A DNA stretch of 64,000 nt from Bacillus manliponensis. GTDB taxonomy: Bacteria > Bacillota > Bacilli > Bacillales > Bacillaceae_G. The notes beneath the pieces are model-generated. The model was not told the origin of the DNA, did no database searches, and saw only the letters and a list, made by a program, of their open reading frames with translations. Below are positions 16,351-25,485 of the stretch, in pieces. How positions within the stretch are numbered: the stretch's first letter is position 1; each line of letters opens with the position of its first letter. The translations under genes were made by a program, and so were the position numbers. The stretch covers positions 247,409 to 311,408 of the forward strand of contig NZ_JOTN01000004.1 of the NCBI RefSeq assembly GCF_000712595.1. Direction: 5' to 3'.

Positions 16351-19203
16351 TTATTTATTGTGAATAGGATCTTGCTTTTTTGCGTAATGCATATTTAAAG
16401 TTTGATTTATAATAAGCTCTTGTTCTTTTTTATGAACGTAAGAGTCACCACCAGATGGGCTGGAACGGTCTGGGCGTCCAATATAACCAACTTTTAACTT
16501 GCTGGCAGCAATTTCGTATAACGTTGGTGCGATATAGTGCCAACCACCCATATTTTTCGGTTCTTCTTGTACCCATACAATTTCCTCAAGGTTTGGATAA
16601 CGATCCACAATTTCTTGAACCTTCTCAAGAGGGAATGGGTAAAGTTGTTCGATACGTGCAATGTGAACTTCATCTAAATTATGTGCTTCTTTATTAGATT
16701 CAATTTCTACTGCTAAATCAATTGCCATCTTACCAGTTGTTAACACAAGACGTTTTACTTTCTTTACATCTGTGCCAAGGTTTGGTTGCTCAAGTACAGT
16801 TTGGAAGCTTCCTTCGCTTAAGTCAGCAGCAGCTGAAGTTGTTAATGGATGACGTAATAAACTCTTTGGCGTCATAATCACTAACGGACGAACAGCTTCT
16901 GTACCAAGAATCGCAGCTTGACGACGTAAAATATGGAAGTACTGCGCTGCGCTTGTTAAGTTTGCGACTGTCCAGTTGTTTTCAGCGCCGAGTTGTAAGA
17001 AGCGTTCTGGACGAGCGCTAGAGTGTTCTGGACCTTGACCTTCATAGCCGTGTGGTAGAAGAAGGACAAGACCTGATTTTTGACCCCATTTCGCTCTTCC
17101 TGCTGAAACGAACTGATCGAATAATGCTTGTGCTGTATTTGCGAAATCACCGTACTGTGCTTCCCACATAACAAGTGTTTCTGGTGAAAATACGTTATAA
17201 CCATATTCATAACCTACAACAGCAGCTTCTGAAAGCGGGCTGTTATGAACAGCGAAAGATGCTTTCGCTTCTGGTAAGCGGTGCAATGGTGAATACGTTT
17301 CATTTGTATCTGCGTCATGCAGCATAATGTGGCGCTGCGCGAACGTACCACGCTGTGAATCTTGTCCTGTTAGGCGAATTGGTGTGCCATCTTGCAAAAT
17401 TGTTCCGAATGCTAACGCTTCAGCAAGTGCCCATTCAATTTTTCCACCGTCTTGAAGTGCATTTCTACGGCGTTCTAGAATTTTCTTCAGCTTTGGATAT
17501 ACGTTAAAGCCTTCTGGCCATTGTAGTAAATCTTCATTGAGTTGCGTTAACGTATTCAGTGCAACACCTGTGTTCATTTTTGGAATACCAGCTGCAATAA
17601 CTTCTGGAATGTTTACTTCAGCTGGGACATCATCTGTATTTGCAGCTGGAAGCTGTAAATAGTCAGATTTTAGTTGTTCTTGAATGAACTGTGTAATTGT
17701 TTCAACTTCATCTTTATTTAAAACACCTTCGTTTTGTAATTGCTCTGCATATAATGCTCTAACAGTAGGGTGTTTCGTAATTTTTTTGTAAACGTGTGGC
17801 TGCGTCACTGCTGGATCATCCATTTCGTTATGTCCATAGCGGCGGTATCCAATTAAATCAATAACGAAATCTTTGTTAAAACGAGTGCGATACTCATAAG
17901 CAAGTTGAGCAGCTGCAAGGCAGGCTTCCGGGTCATCAGCATTCACGTGCACAACCGGTACTTCAAAGCCTTTTGCAAGGTCACTTGAATATGTTGTCGA
18001 ACGAGAGTCAGAGCTATCTGTCGTAAAGCCAATTGCGTTATTTGCAATGATATGAATGGATCCGCCAGTATGGTAACCATCTAATCGGCTTAAATTTAAT
18101 GTTTCTGACACGATACCTTGACCAGGAAATGCAGCGTCACCGTGTACTAAAATTGCAAATGCTTTTGAAATATCTTGCTCAGGGTGACCAGAGTTACTAC
18201 GGCTTTCTTGTGCAGCACGTGCATAACCTTCAACAACTGGATCAACAAATTCAAGGTGACTTGGGTTGTTTGCAAGTGTTACGCGAGTTTGAACTGTGTC
18301 AGAGCCAACAACTTGCTTGCGGCCTAGGTGATATTTTACGTCACCAGTCCAGCCAGCATTGCTGTTTTTCTCATCAGACTCAATGTCTACATGTTTGAAT
18401 TCTGCAAACATATTGCTATATGGTTTTTCTAATACATGTGCAAGTACGCTAAGACGTCCGCGGTGAGCCATACCAATCATGACATCATTTACGCCGCCCT
18501 TTGCACCTTCAGCCACAATTTCATCTAGTACAGGTACAAGCATATCAACGCCTTCAATCGAGAAGCGCTTTTGACCAACAAATGTTTTGTGTAAAAACTG
18601 TTCGAATCCTTCTACTGCTGTTAATCGTTTTAACAATGCAGTTCGTTTTTTCGTTGGTAATGGTTGACGTAGCTTATTAGACTCTACCATGTTATATAAC
18701 CATGCACGCTCTTCATGGTCTTGTACGTGGGCGAACTCGTAAGCTAATGATTTTGTATATACATCTTTTAATCTATTAATCGCATCAAAAGCAGTTTGGA
18801 TTTCTGCTGGTGCATCTTCCCAAACCATCTTCGCTGGAATCGCTTTCAAATCGTTTTCGCTAAGCCCGTTCATTGTCGCATGCAAGATAGACTGTCCTTC
18901 TGCTGTCTCTGCTAGCGGGTTAATTTGTGCGGATAAATGTCCGTGTGAACGAATGCTTTCAATTGTTTTCATTGCTTTAATCACTTTTTGAATGTCAGCA
19001 GCGTTTTGAGAAGGAACAGCTGTATGCGTATTGTTCTCCGCTGTAACATTATAAAATGGAGGAGCTCCCCAATTTATAAAAAGTTCTTTTAGTTCAGGGT
19101 CCACAGACTCTGCGCCAGCTACGTAAAGATCATACTGCTCAATGACGTAACCGAGGTTCGGACCGTGGAATTTCATCCAAGGGTTCGTATTATTACTCGT
19201 CAT
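16351..19203 (-). CDS. odhA: 2-oxoglutarate dehydrogenase E1 component
   Basis: 950 residues from the ATG at 19203, preceded by GGGAGG; an in-frame extension to 19260 has no ribosome site. Thiamine-diphosphate-dependent decarboxylase: [33 protein letters not shown] (ThDP/Mg binding), [15 protein letters not shown], and GYEYGYN and [18 protein letters not shown] in the C-terminal half. The N-terminus [21 protein letters not shown] is the usual E1 opening. Oxidises 2-oxoglutarate within the OdhA-OdhB-PdhD complex. Confidence 0.97.
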   Translation of the reverse strand: MTSNNTNPWMKFHGPNLGYVIEQYDLYVAGAESVDPELKELFINWGAPPFYNVTAENNTHTAVPSQNAADIQKVIKAMKTIESIRSHGHLSAQINPLAETAEGQSILHATMNGLSENDLKAIPAKMVWEDAPAEIQTAFDAINRLKDVYTKSLAYEFAHVQDHEERAWLYNMVESNKLRQPLPTKKRTALLKRLTAVEGFEQFLHKTFVGQKRFSIEGVDMLVPVLDEIVAEGAKGGVNDVMIGMAHRGRLSVLAHVLEKPYSNMFAEFKHVDIESDEKNSNAGWTGDVKYHLGRKQVVGSDTVQTRVTLANNPSHLEFVDPVVEGYARAAQESRSNSGHPEQDISKAFAILVHGDAAFPGQGIVSETLNLSRLDGYHTGGSIHIIANNAIGFTTDSSDSRSTTYSSDLAKGFEVPVVHVNADDPEACLAAAQLAYEYRTRFNKDFVIDLIGYRRYGHNEMDDPAVTQPHVYKKITKHPTVRALYAEQLQNEGVLNKDEVETITQFIQEQLKSDYLQLPAANTDDVPAEVNIPEVIAAGIPKMNTGVALNTLTQLNEDLLQWPEGFNVYPKLKKILERRRNALQDGGKIEWALAEALAFGTILQDGTPIRLTGQDSQRGTFAQRHIMLHDADTNETYSPLHRLPEAKASFAVHNSPLSEAAVVGYEYGYNVFSPETLVMWEAQYGDFANTAQALFDQFVSAGRAKWGQKSGLVLLLPHGYEGQGPEHSSARPERFLQLGAENNWTVANLTSAAQYFHILRRQAAILGTEAVRPLVIMTPKSLLRHPLTTSAAADLSEGSFQTVLEQPNLGTDVKKVKRLVLTTGKMAIDLAVEIESNKEAHNLDEVHIARIEQLYPFPLEKVQEIVDRYPNLEEIVWVQEEPKNMGGWHYIAPTLYEIAASKLKVGYIGRPDRSSPSGGDSYVHKKEQELIINQTLNMHYAKKQDPIHNK

Positions 19204-19400
19204 TTGACAAAACCTCCCAATGCATTTTCTTTTTCCTTTCTTGGGACAAGAATGATGCATTTTTGCTCTTTTTCATTTTCGTAATCTTTGCTCAGTAACA
19301 TACATATAAATCCAATTTAATTTCTAGCCATGTAAACCACTGCTACGTCAAAATGCAAGAGAAGTGATCTCACTTACTACTTTTGTTTTCACGTGGCATG

Positions 19401-19480
19401 GGGTAGGAAAAGGCACTGACCGTTACTATGCATGGCCGGATGCTCTATTCTACCTAAAAAGAAGGGTTTCTGTCTTTTTT
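19401..19480 (+). ncRNA. Structured intergenic RNA-like element, copy 1
   Basis: Contains a 24-base core (from CTGACCGTTACTATG to CATGGCC, about 19416-19437) also present at 55918-55939, with GCAT-6-ATGC hairpin at 19430-19443 and an outer stem GGTAG (19402-19406) with CTACC (19450-19454). Differences between the copies keep the pairing. It is followed by a U-rich tract. The whole gap 19204-19932 (about 730 bases) otherwise holds the odhA promoter region and no gene that I can support. Strand is uncertain: plus faces the hydrolase, minus would be in the odhA leader. Confidence 0.5.
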
Positions 19481-19724
19481 CTTGGATTTACATAAATTCT
19501 TTTCTTTACTCTATATGTTATTACAATAATTTACACAATACCAAACGTTATTACTTATGTGCTTTGTAAAAAAACATTCACAATTTCTTATCATCTAAGT
19601 AAACAGTTTATGTTATGAAACAACTTACTAGAAAATGGATTTAATGCTTGCATCACATCTTGATAAGTGAAAATTGTATAAAATATTTTCCATTAATAAC
19701 CTTTTGGATTATGTATATTAAAAT

Positions 19725-19738
19725 AATAAGCGCTTGCA
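19725..19738 (-). promoter_or_regulatory. cre-like catabolite repression site upstream of odhA
   Basis: On the minus strand TGCAAGCGCTTATT fits the cre consensus TGNAANCGNWNNCA except at the last two positions. It lies about 520 bases upstream of odhA, so an effect on odhAB is only possible if the promoter is distant. Confidence 0.3.
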
Positions 19739-19932
19739 AGATTATTATACAACAATAAAACGAAATATAACACAAAAAATAAAATATTTAGAATTTATAA
19801 TTAAATATTTTTATTATAATAGGATAACCTTTATGCTACTACCGCTTCTGTAAGCTGCAGTTCTAAATTCCTTTCTTCTTCATACACATCATTATGGAAA
19901 TAAAAAATTGGAGATGGAGCAGGGGGAAGGGA

Positions 19933-20739
19933 ATGAGTCATTATATAAAGGTAGAAAAAGAAGTTGCACTGCATGTCGAGGATTTAGGAGAGGGAACACC
20001 CGTCGTTTGTATACATGGATGGCCATTAAATCAAAAAATGTTTGAATATCAAATGGAAACTATCTTAAAAAAGGGATATCGTTTTATAGGAATTGATTTA
20101 AGAGGTTTTGGAAAATCAGATCATCCGTTAAAGGGGTATGAGTATAATAGAATGGCAGATGACATACGTGTAGTTATTGATAAACTACAATTACAAAACA
20201 TTATACTTATTGGCTTTTCGATGGGTGGCGCAATAACGATTCGTTATATGGCCCGTCACAGTGGACATCATGTTAAAAAGTTTATCCTTTGGGGAGCTGC
20301 GGCGCCGTCATTTGTACAGCGGCCAAACTATCCATACGGCATGACGAAAGAAGCAGTAAATGAATTAATTAAAGGGATATATGAAAATAGGCCGAAAGCA
20401 CTGCATGATTTTAGTGAACTATTTTTCTCAAGACCAATTAATGAATTTTTGAAGCAATGGACATATGGATTAGGGCTAGAATCTTCGAGCCACGGCGTAA
20501 TTGAATCGGCCAAAGCACTTCGTGACGAAGACTTACGGCAAGACTTAGCAAAAATTAAAGTACCAACTGCCATCTTTCACGGCGTGCATGATAAAATCTG
20601 TCCGTTCGACTTTGCGAAGTTGATGCATGAAGGAATTAAAAACTCTAAACTCGTTCCGTTTGAAAATAGTGGCCACGGTTTATTTATAGAAGAAAGAGTG
20701 AATATGAATTGGGAACTTATGCAGTTTATTACGTCATAA
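19933..20739 (+). CDS. Alpha/beta hydrolase
   Basis: 268 residues from the ATG at 19933, with AGGGGGAAGGG just before; an upstream in-frame ATG at 19894 lacks a ribosome site. Alpha/beta hydrolase fold: oxyanion-hole HGWPLN, nucleophile Ser in IGFSMGGA (about residue 100), acid Asp in HGVHDKICP and His in NSGHGLF. Resembles chloroperoxidase/esterase-like hydrolases; the substrate is unknown. Stands alone with its own terminator. Confidence 0.88.
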   Translation: MSHYIKVEKEVALHVEDLGEGTPVVCIHGWPLNQKMFEYQMETILKKGYRFIGIDLRGFGKSDHPLKGYEYNRMADDIRVVIDKLQLQNIILIGFSMGGAITIRYMARHSGHHVKKFILWGAAAPSFVQRPNYPYGMTKEAVNELIKGIYENRPKALHDFSELFFSRPINEFLKQWTYGLGLESSSHGVIESAKALRDEDLRQDLAKIKVPTAIFHGVHDKICPFDFAKLMHEGIKNSKLVPFENSGHGLFIEERVNMNWELMQFITS

Positions 20740-20741
20740 AG

Positions 20742-20766
20742 AAGAAGGCACAGCTTCTTTTTTAGA
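20742..20766 (+). terminator. Terminator after the hydrolase
   Basis: Short hairpin AAGAAG-GCACAG-CTTCTT followed by a T run. Confidence 0.55.
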
Positions 20767-20865
20767 AGGTGTGTTTTTTTCTTGCAACTTATTCTAGAGT
20801 TGTTGTACAATCAGGATGAGAACAAATGTTCTATTTAGAGGTATATGAAAAGGGGAGGCGTTCGT

Positions 20866-21681
20866 TTGAAATCTCATGTTGAATGGCCATTGGTTTTACA
20901 GTCGTATAAAGATATATTGGAAACAACAATACGCCCTTATGTAGAAATTAAGGCGCATAAAGGAAATACTTCTTTGGTTCAAAGTAAATTTGGTGGTTAT
21001 CCGTACCTTCCTTTAACAGTGGAACATCCAAAAGACGAGAATGGGAAAGCTATGATGTTATTAGCACAGTTGAATTTTACGGAGATGCCTAAACTAGAAA
21101 ATATGCCTGAAAAGGGGATTTTACAGTTTTTCATTTCATATGAAGATGATGTGTACGGTATGGATTTTGATGAACAAACAAGCCAGAAAAATTTTCGCAC
21201 TGTTTACTATGAAGATGTTATAACAGATGAGTCTTTACTCGTAACAGATTTTGATTATATGGATGAAATTGATAAAGATATGCTCCCGTTTACAGATGAA
21301 TACAGGCTATCCTTTCAATCAAAATATGAAGCAATGAGTATGTATGATTATCGCTTTGAAGAATTAACTGAGGGAATTATAGATTTGGATGAAATGGTTG
21401 AAGTGGATGGTGAAACAATTGATATGTGGGAAGTGTGTGCAGAATATTTACATAGCACTGGACATAAAATAGGAGGCTATCCGTACTTTACACAAACTGA
21501 TCCAAGAGAAAGGGAGAATAACTACTCTAGCCATAATATATTACTTCTTCAAATAGATACGGATGATGGGGAAAATGATATTATGTGGGGAGATTCAGGT
21601 GTGGCAAATTTCTTCATTAAGGAAGACGACTTGCGAAATTTAAACTTCTCTAACGTTTTATATAACTGGGATTGTTGTTAA
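20866..21681 (+). CDS. YwqG-family protein (DUF1963)
   Basis: 271 residues if started at the TTG at 20866, which lies 7 bases after GGGGAGG; the ATG at 20845 precedes that site and would place the Shine-Dalgarno inside the gene. Typical family blocks are KFGGYPYLP, MMLLAQLNF, KGILQFFISYEDDVYGMDF, KIGGYPYFTQTDPR and LLLQIDTDD near the C-terminus. The family is cytosolic with no established reaction. Single-gene unit with a terminator behind it. Confidence 0.85.
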   Translation: MKSHVEWPLVLQSYKDILETTIRPYVEIKAHKGNTSLVQSKFGGYPYLPLTVEHPKDENGKAMMLLAQLNFTEMPKLENMPEKGILQFFISYEDDVYGMDFDEQTSQKNFRTVYYEDVITDESLLVTDFDYMDEIDKDMLPFTDEYRLSFQSKYEAMSMYDYRFEELTEGIIDLDEMVEVDGETIDMWEVCAEYLHSTGHKIGGYPYFTQTDPRERENNYSSHNILLLQIDTDDGENDIMWGDSGVANFFIKEDDLRNLNFSNVLYNWDCC

Positions 21682-21695
21682 AACAATTATGATAA

Positions 21696-21739
21696 AGTAT
21701 ACCCCCGGTCTATTATTTATAGCCAGGGGTATACTTTTA
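21696..21739 (+). terminator. Terminator after the YwqG-family gene
   Basis: AGTATACCCC and GGGGTATACT, ten perfect pairs, followed by TTTT. Confidence 0.8.
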
Positions 21740-21778
21740 GGTTTATATGCAATTGATAAGGTAGTAGGAAAGTATTTA

Positions 21779-21823
21779 GAAATAGATTTAATAAAGTGAA
21801 TCTATGCTTTATTAAATCTATTT
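21779..21823. terminator. Terminator overlapping the end of the PelD-like gene
   Basis: AAATAGATTTAATAAAG and CTTTATTAAATCTATTT pair perfectly around a 10-base loop. The right arm overlaps the stop codon of the minus-strand gene; it should end that gene's transcript and may act both ways. Confidence 0.65.
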
Positions 21824-23044
21824 TGGTACCTTCATTTCGGATGCAACAGCTTTTATAACACGCTCTTTTACTCGAGGTAAAAATTGCTCTTCTGTCCCTG
21901 GTAGTAACACCATTAATTTCTGTTCTTCTAGATCGTATCCGAAAATATCAATTTCACGTAAATTTGCTGTTAAAATAGCATTTAATTTGAGTAAAGGTGG
22001 ATTACATAACTGAATTTCAAAGTAAGAATAAGGGTGCGCTAATGTTTTAAAGCGCTTTTGTTCAATATGAAGTAAATGCTTAAATTCTGTTGCGCGATAA
22101 AGATTTGTATTAGGAAATGTTCGAGTATGTTTTTCCTCTAACCAAGCATTTGAAGCATATTGCAATGTATCTCCCATCCAACGTAAATACCAAATAAAGA
22201 GCTCAAACTGATCCGATGTAAGTTTAGAAAATTCAATTTCATCTAATACGACTAAATAACGAATTTGCTTTTGGACGGAAATAGGTCCAACTAAGAGAGG
22301 TGCATAATCAAAATCATTATTTGTTCGGAAAAAAGGTTTGTTGTATGCTAAAGCGTTTTTAATTACTTGCGAAGTTGTATTAACTAATATAGATTGTGGA
22401 AAAGATTGCTCCCCTGTTTCTAGTCGTAGCTTAATACGAAGTGATTGTTTATTATCATCAACGTAATAAATAGCTATTTTCTTTGCTCCGAAGTAAGTTT
22501 TTAATATGTTCATTCCTTCGTCTAACACAATTTCAGGATGTGTATTATTGAGTGATTTAAACATATGAAACATTTTTGATAGATGATTATCTGATTCGAT
22601 TGCACGTGATCGCAATGCTACTCTTACTTCGTTTAGTTGTTTTACCGTTTGTTGTAAATGCTTATTGTCATCTTGTAGTTTAGTATTTTTTTTAGAAATA
22701 TTTCTGTATTTTTCTTTATGAGAAGTACTCATACTACCAACATATATACAAATAATGAGTAAAAATAATCCACTTAGCCAATACTCTAGTGAAAAGAAGT
22801 ATAATAAAATATTTTCTCCTTTATATGTACCAACGAGTAATACATAAATCACTATTTCTAAAAATACAAATAAAGAGATTTTTATGCCATAATGATTTGC
22901 AAAAAATAATAAAATGAATAAAAGTATGAAATATTCATATATAGGTGTAAATAGGTTAAAAGAAATAGAACTCATTGCTAGTGCTAAAAATACAATAGTA
23001 GGTTCAATTAATTTATGAAGTATACTTGGCTGTTTGTAATACAT
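21818..23044 (-). CDS. PelD-like membrane protein: TM bundle, coiled coil, GAF, degenerate GGDEF with I-site
   Basis: 408 residues. Four or more transmembrane segments (about 10-110), a coiled coil (115-150), a GAF-like domain (about 160-300) and a C-terminal domain (about 315-400) with GGDEF-like secondary structure. The GGDEF signature is replaced by LEEQK, so no cyclase activity is expected, but an RxxD inhibitory-site motif (REID, residues 363-366) is kept at the right distance. This is the architecture of PelD, which binds c-di-GMP to switch on Pel polysaccharide export. No pelE, pelA, pelF or pelG gene is adjacent, so it is an orphan. c-di-GMP binding is inference. Confidence 0.6.
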   Translation of the reverse strand: MYYKQPSILHKLIEPTIVFLALAMSSISFNLFTPIYEYFILLFILLFFANHYGIKISLFVFLEIVIYVLLVGTYKGENILLYFFSLEYWLSGLFLLIICIYVGSMSTSHKEKYRNISKKNTKLQDDNKHLQQTVKQLNEVRVALRSRAIESDNHLSKMFHMFKSLNNTHPEIVLDEGMNILKTYFGAKKIAIYYVDDNKQSLRIKLRLETGEQSFPQSILVNTTSQVIKNALAYNKPFFRTNNDFDYAPLLVGPISVQKQIRYLVVLDEIEFSKLTSDQFELFIWYLRWMGDTLQYASNAWLEEKHTRTFPNTNLYRATEFKHLLHIEQKRFKTLAHPYSYFEIQLCNPPLLKLNAILTANLREIDIFGYDLEEQKLMVLLPGTEEQFLPRVKERVIKAVASEMKVPK

Positions 23045-23064
23045 ATAAAAACCTTTCTTTCAAG

Positions 23065-23119
23065 TTTATCCCGCATTAACAGGCTGTAAAGCCCCCACTG
23101 AGTGAAGTTTCACTTTATT
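23065..23119 (+). repeat. bcr1-like repeat, short internally deleted copy
   Basis: Both ends are present: TTTATCCCGCATTAACAGG at the left and CACTGAGTGAAGTTTCACTT TAT at the right, with TTTAT at each end, but the middle is missing (55 bases instead of about 157). It lies just upstream of the PelD-like gene start. The gap 23120-23397 that follows holds no gene and presumably the rap promoter. Confidence 0.75.
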
Positions 23120-23397
23120 TTTCAATATTACTTAATATAGATTAACATAGATTGCATAGGAGAAAAATAAAAAATTCAATTCAATAAGAGAAAGAATTCC
23201 GATATATTTATAGTCAAGATATAATGTTCATTTCACCTACAAGTAGTATTTAGGAGGGAAAACCTTTTAGAAAAGAAAAACCAACTTCTTAATTAATTAT
23301 CTGAAAATTCTTGAGAAATAAAATTGTCACATTTTTTCTATGTTGGTTTTTGTTATTGTTTAGTAAAGAAACATATAAAGAGCAGAGGGGGGTACTC

Positions 23398-24492
23398 ATG
23401 GACATTCAAACAAAGGGGCATGAACAAATTGCAACATTGTTGAACGAATGGTACGTAGCAATTCGTTCCAGACATTTAGAAAAAGCAAACAACTTAAAAG
23501 AAAAAGTAGAATTAAACATAAATGAGATTAACGAAGACCCAGAGTTACAACAGAACTTTTTACTATTCAAATTCCGCTATAACTACTTAATTGATAACTT
23601 AGGAGTGTCAAAAGATAGTTTTAAAGAAATTGACTCCTTTGGTGTACCAACAAACAACGCATTAGCTTACTATTATCATTTTCTAAAAGCGATTCATGCT
23701 AACGCAATTGGGGAATACACACTAGCGAAAGAGCAATACGAGAAAGCAGAATCGTTTTTACATTATGTTGAGGATGAGCTGGAGCATGCGGAGTTTTACT
23801 ACAAACTAGCGACATCTCACTACCATGTGTATCAATCATTGTTGGCGATTACTCATGTAACAAAAGCGAAAGAGATTTTCTCTAAACATGATGGTAATGA
23901 GCTAAACCTAGCATTTTGTGAAAATCTGTATGGGCTAGCTTGTGTCCATCTAAAAGAATGGGAACTAGCTGAGGAGTATTTGACTGCTGCAATGGATGCT
24001 TTTCAGAAGGTTGGGGAAGAGCATTTTATCCTTATGGTCCGTCAAAATTTAGGGTTAATGTACGCCAATCAAGACCTTTCGCCGTTAGCAATTCGATATT
24101 TATCTGAAGTTAATGAAAAAATGCCAAATAATTATAGAGCATTATTTGTTGAAGCGAGAGAACAATTTAAAATGGGCGAAACAGAAATTTCTTTAGAATT
24201 GATTGAAAAAGGATTAACAATATGTGGTGAATTAGAAAATGCTGAATATCAGTATCGTTTGGCAATTTTAAAATCAGTAGTGCAAAAAGAATCAGCAAGT
24301 GAGCTGGAAAAAGTAGTTTTAGCAGGAATGGAGTACTTTAAAAGAGAACAATTATGGGAGTATGTTCAAGAACATACTGAAGTAGTTGCTGTGCAGTATC
24401 ATAATGAAAAGAGTTTTGAACAGGCGAGCAAATATTTTTATTTAAGCTACGAAGCTAAAAAAGAAGTGCATAAAAAGGGGGCATTAAAATGA
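23398..24492 (+). CDS. Rap-family response-regulator phosphatase/regulator (Rap 1)
   Basis: 364 residues from the ATG at 23398, with GAGGGGGG upstream; an in-frame extension to 23311 is hydrophobic and lacks a ribosome site. An N-terminal 3-helix bundle (LLNEWYVAIRSRHLEKA) is followed by about six or seven TPR units, for example LAFCENLYGLACVHLKEWEL and VRQNLGLMYANQDLSPLAIR. Rap proteins dephosphorylate Spo0F-P or block DNA-binding regulators and are inhibited by an imported Phr peptide. It overlaps its phr gene by four bases. Close paralogue of the Rap at 28020-29114. Confidence 0.9.
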   Translation: MDIQTKGHEQIATLLNEWYVAIRSRHLEKANNLKEKVELNINEINEDPELQQNFLLFKFRYNYLIDNLGVSKDSFKEIDSFGVPTNNALAYYYHFLKAIHANAIGEYTLAKEQYEKAESFLHYVEDELEHAEFYYKLATSHYHVYQSLLAITHVTKAKEIFSKHDGNELNLAFCENLYGLACVHLKEWELAEEYLTAAMDAFQKVGEEHFILMVRQNLGLMYANQDLSPLAIRYLSEVNEKMPNNYRALFVEAREQFKMGETEISLELIEKGLTICGELENAEYQYRLAILKSVVQKESASELEKVVLAGMEYFKREQLWEYVQEHTEVVAVQYHNEKSFEQASKYFYLSYEAKKEVHKKGALK

Positions 24493-24623
24493 AAAAGGTA
24501 GTACTTAGTTTAATGGGACTTGCAACAATTTTCACACTAACATTTGGTGTACATGGTTCAACAGAAAATAACAAAGTTGCTAGTACACTGAAAACAATGG
24601 CAGATGGAAATACTGGCGGTTGA
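24489..24623 (+). CDS. Phr signalling peptide precursor for Rap 1
   Basis: 44 residues; the ATG overlaps the rap stop (ATGA), as usual for rap-phr pairs. An N-terminal signal sequence (MKKVVLSLMGLATIFTLTFG) is followed by a short polar part that ends ADGNTGG. Phr pro-peptides are secreted, trimmed and re-imported by Opp as 5-7 residue signals taken from or near the C-terminus. The likely signal is the C-terminal GNTGG or a slightly longer form. Similar to the GHTGG type reported for B. anthracis. Confidence 0.85.
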   Translation: MKKVVLSLMGLATIFTLTFGVHGSTENNKVASTLKTMADGNTGG

Positions 24624-24642
24624 TTCATTCAAACAATCTAGA

Positions 24643-24688
24643 AAAAACAACCTGTAATTCAGCTAAACTGAATTGTAGGTTGTTTTTT
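24643..24688 (+). terminator. Terminator of the first rap-phr operon
   Basis: AACAACCTGTAATTCAG and CTGAATTGTAGGTTGTT around CTAAA, followed by TTTT. Confidence 0.85.
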
Positions 24689-24846
24689 ATTATGGCAACG
24701 TTCTTCAAAAATATCTGAAGGTGGATGCATAATGGTAGTGAAAAAATTATATTTTTTACGCATGAATTTAGTTTTTTGTGGGAAAATATGTTAGTATGTA
24801 TGCGACTTGAATTTTTTTGTAACAGTATGAAAGGAGGCACATGAAC

Positions 24847-25119
24847 ATGGCAGAAATTGAAGTAGGAGAAGTTTTTACTCTTAGCGATGAGAGTAACGAA
24901 GAGCAAGAGGTTGAAGTGCTTGGAGTAATGAGCGTTGAAGGAGCAGAATACATCGCTGTTGGTTTCGTAGAAGACATTCAACAAGAAACAGAAGAAGACA
25001 TTGATATTTTCTTTTTACGAGTAGAAGAAGATGGTGAGTTTTCATACATTGAGAACGACGAGGATTTTGAAAAAGTATCTGCTGCTTTTGAAGAGATTTT
25101 GGATGAGGAAGAAGATTGA
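24847..25119 (+). CDS. DUF1292-family small acidic protein
   Basis: 90 residues from the ATG at 24847, 9 bases after AGGAGG; the ATG at 24841 is only 3 bases from it. Strongly acidic, with MAEIEVGEVFTLSDE at the start and EEEILDEEED-like acidic C-terminus. Resembles the YrzB/DUF1292 family, small cytosolic proteins with no established function. Single gene between two terminators. Confidence 0.8.
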   Translation: MAEIEVGEVFTLSDESNEEQEVEVLGVMSVEGAEYIAVGFVEDIQQETEEDIDIFFLRVEEDGEFSYIENDEDFEKVSAAFEEILDEEED

Positions 25120-25133
25120 TATCAGTTATCTGA

Positions 25134-25165
25134 AAGAGAGGGATACTTATGTGCCCTCTCTTTTT
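25134..25165 (+). terminator. Terminator after the DUF1292 gene
   Basis: AGAGAGGG and CCCTCTCT around an 11-base loop, then TTTT. Confidence 0.8.
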
Positions 25166-25190
25166 GTATTGTTTGAATCAGTGAATAAAA

Positions 25191-25220
25191 AACATTCTAT
25201 ACGGTGATAGAATGTTTTTT
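25191..25220. terminator. Second hairpin, terminator-like, next to the tRNA remnant
   Basis: AACATTCTAT and ATAGAATGTT pair perfectly around ACGGTG, with A and T runs outside. Its place just left of the tRNA-Val remnant mirrors the palindrome left of the intact tRNA at 29489-29538. Confidence 0.6.
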
Positions 25221-25245
25221 CATTGTAGTGTAAGTGAAGTGTATG

Positions 25246-25282
25246 TGATCTCGACTGGGTTCGAACTAGCCCTCTTCACCCT
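25246..25282 (-). pseudogene. tRNA-Val 3'-end remnant (candidate attachment-site copy)
   Basis: The stretch matches the 3' part (T arm and acceptor strand) of the intact tRNA-Val at 29543-29615 with a few changes, in the same orientation: TGATCTCGACTGGGTTCGAA against TGATCCCGACTGGGTTCGAA. The anticodon and D arms are missing. The rest of the gap 25120-25485 has only the two hairpins. Confidence 0.7.
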
Positions 25283-25485
25283 TCTAATTAAAATACTTTT
25301 ATAGTAATTGGAAAATGTAGTGAAGTGGTTTGTTATACTATTTTCGAGAATTTTATATTATGGATAAATCACATAATATAGAAGCGCTTTTTTACTATTC
25401 ATTTTAACAAGGGTTTCTTGCTTATTCTAAAGCATCTTTACATGCTTAAATATATCCTTTTCACTACTTGTAAAATATTTTAGTT

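Noticed and set aside
18099-18398. Plus-strand ORF inside odhA
   Set aside because: Shadow of the conserved E1 gene on the other strand.
19725-19738. Strong claim of CcpA control of odhAB
   Set aside because: The cre-like match misses the last two positions and is about 520 bases from the start, so it is listed only as a weak site.
24625-24984. Minus-strand ORF of 119 codons
   Set aside because: Runs through a strong terminator and opposite the DUF1292 gene; no ribosome site and no recognisable domain.
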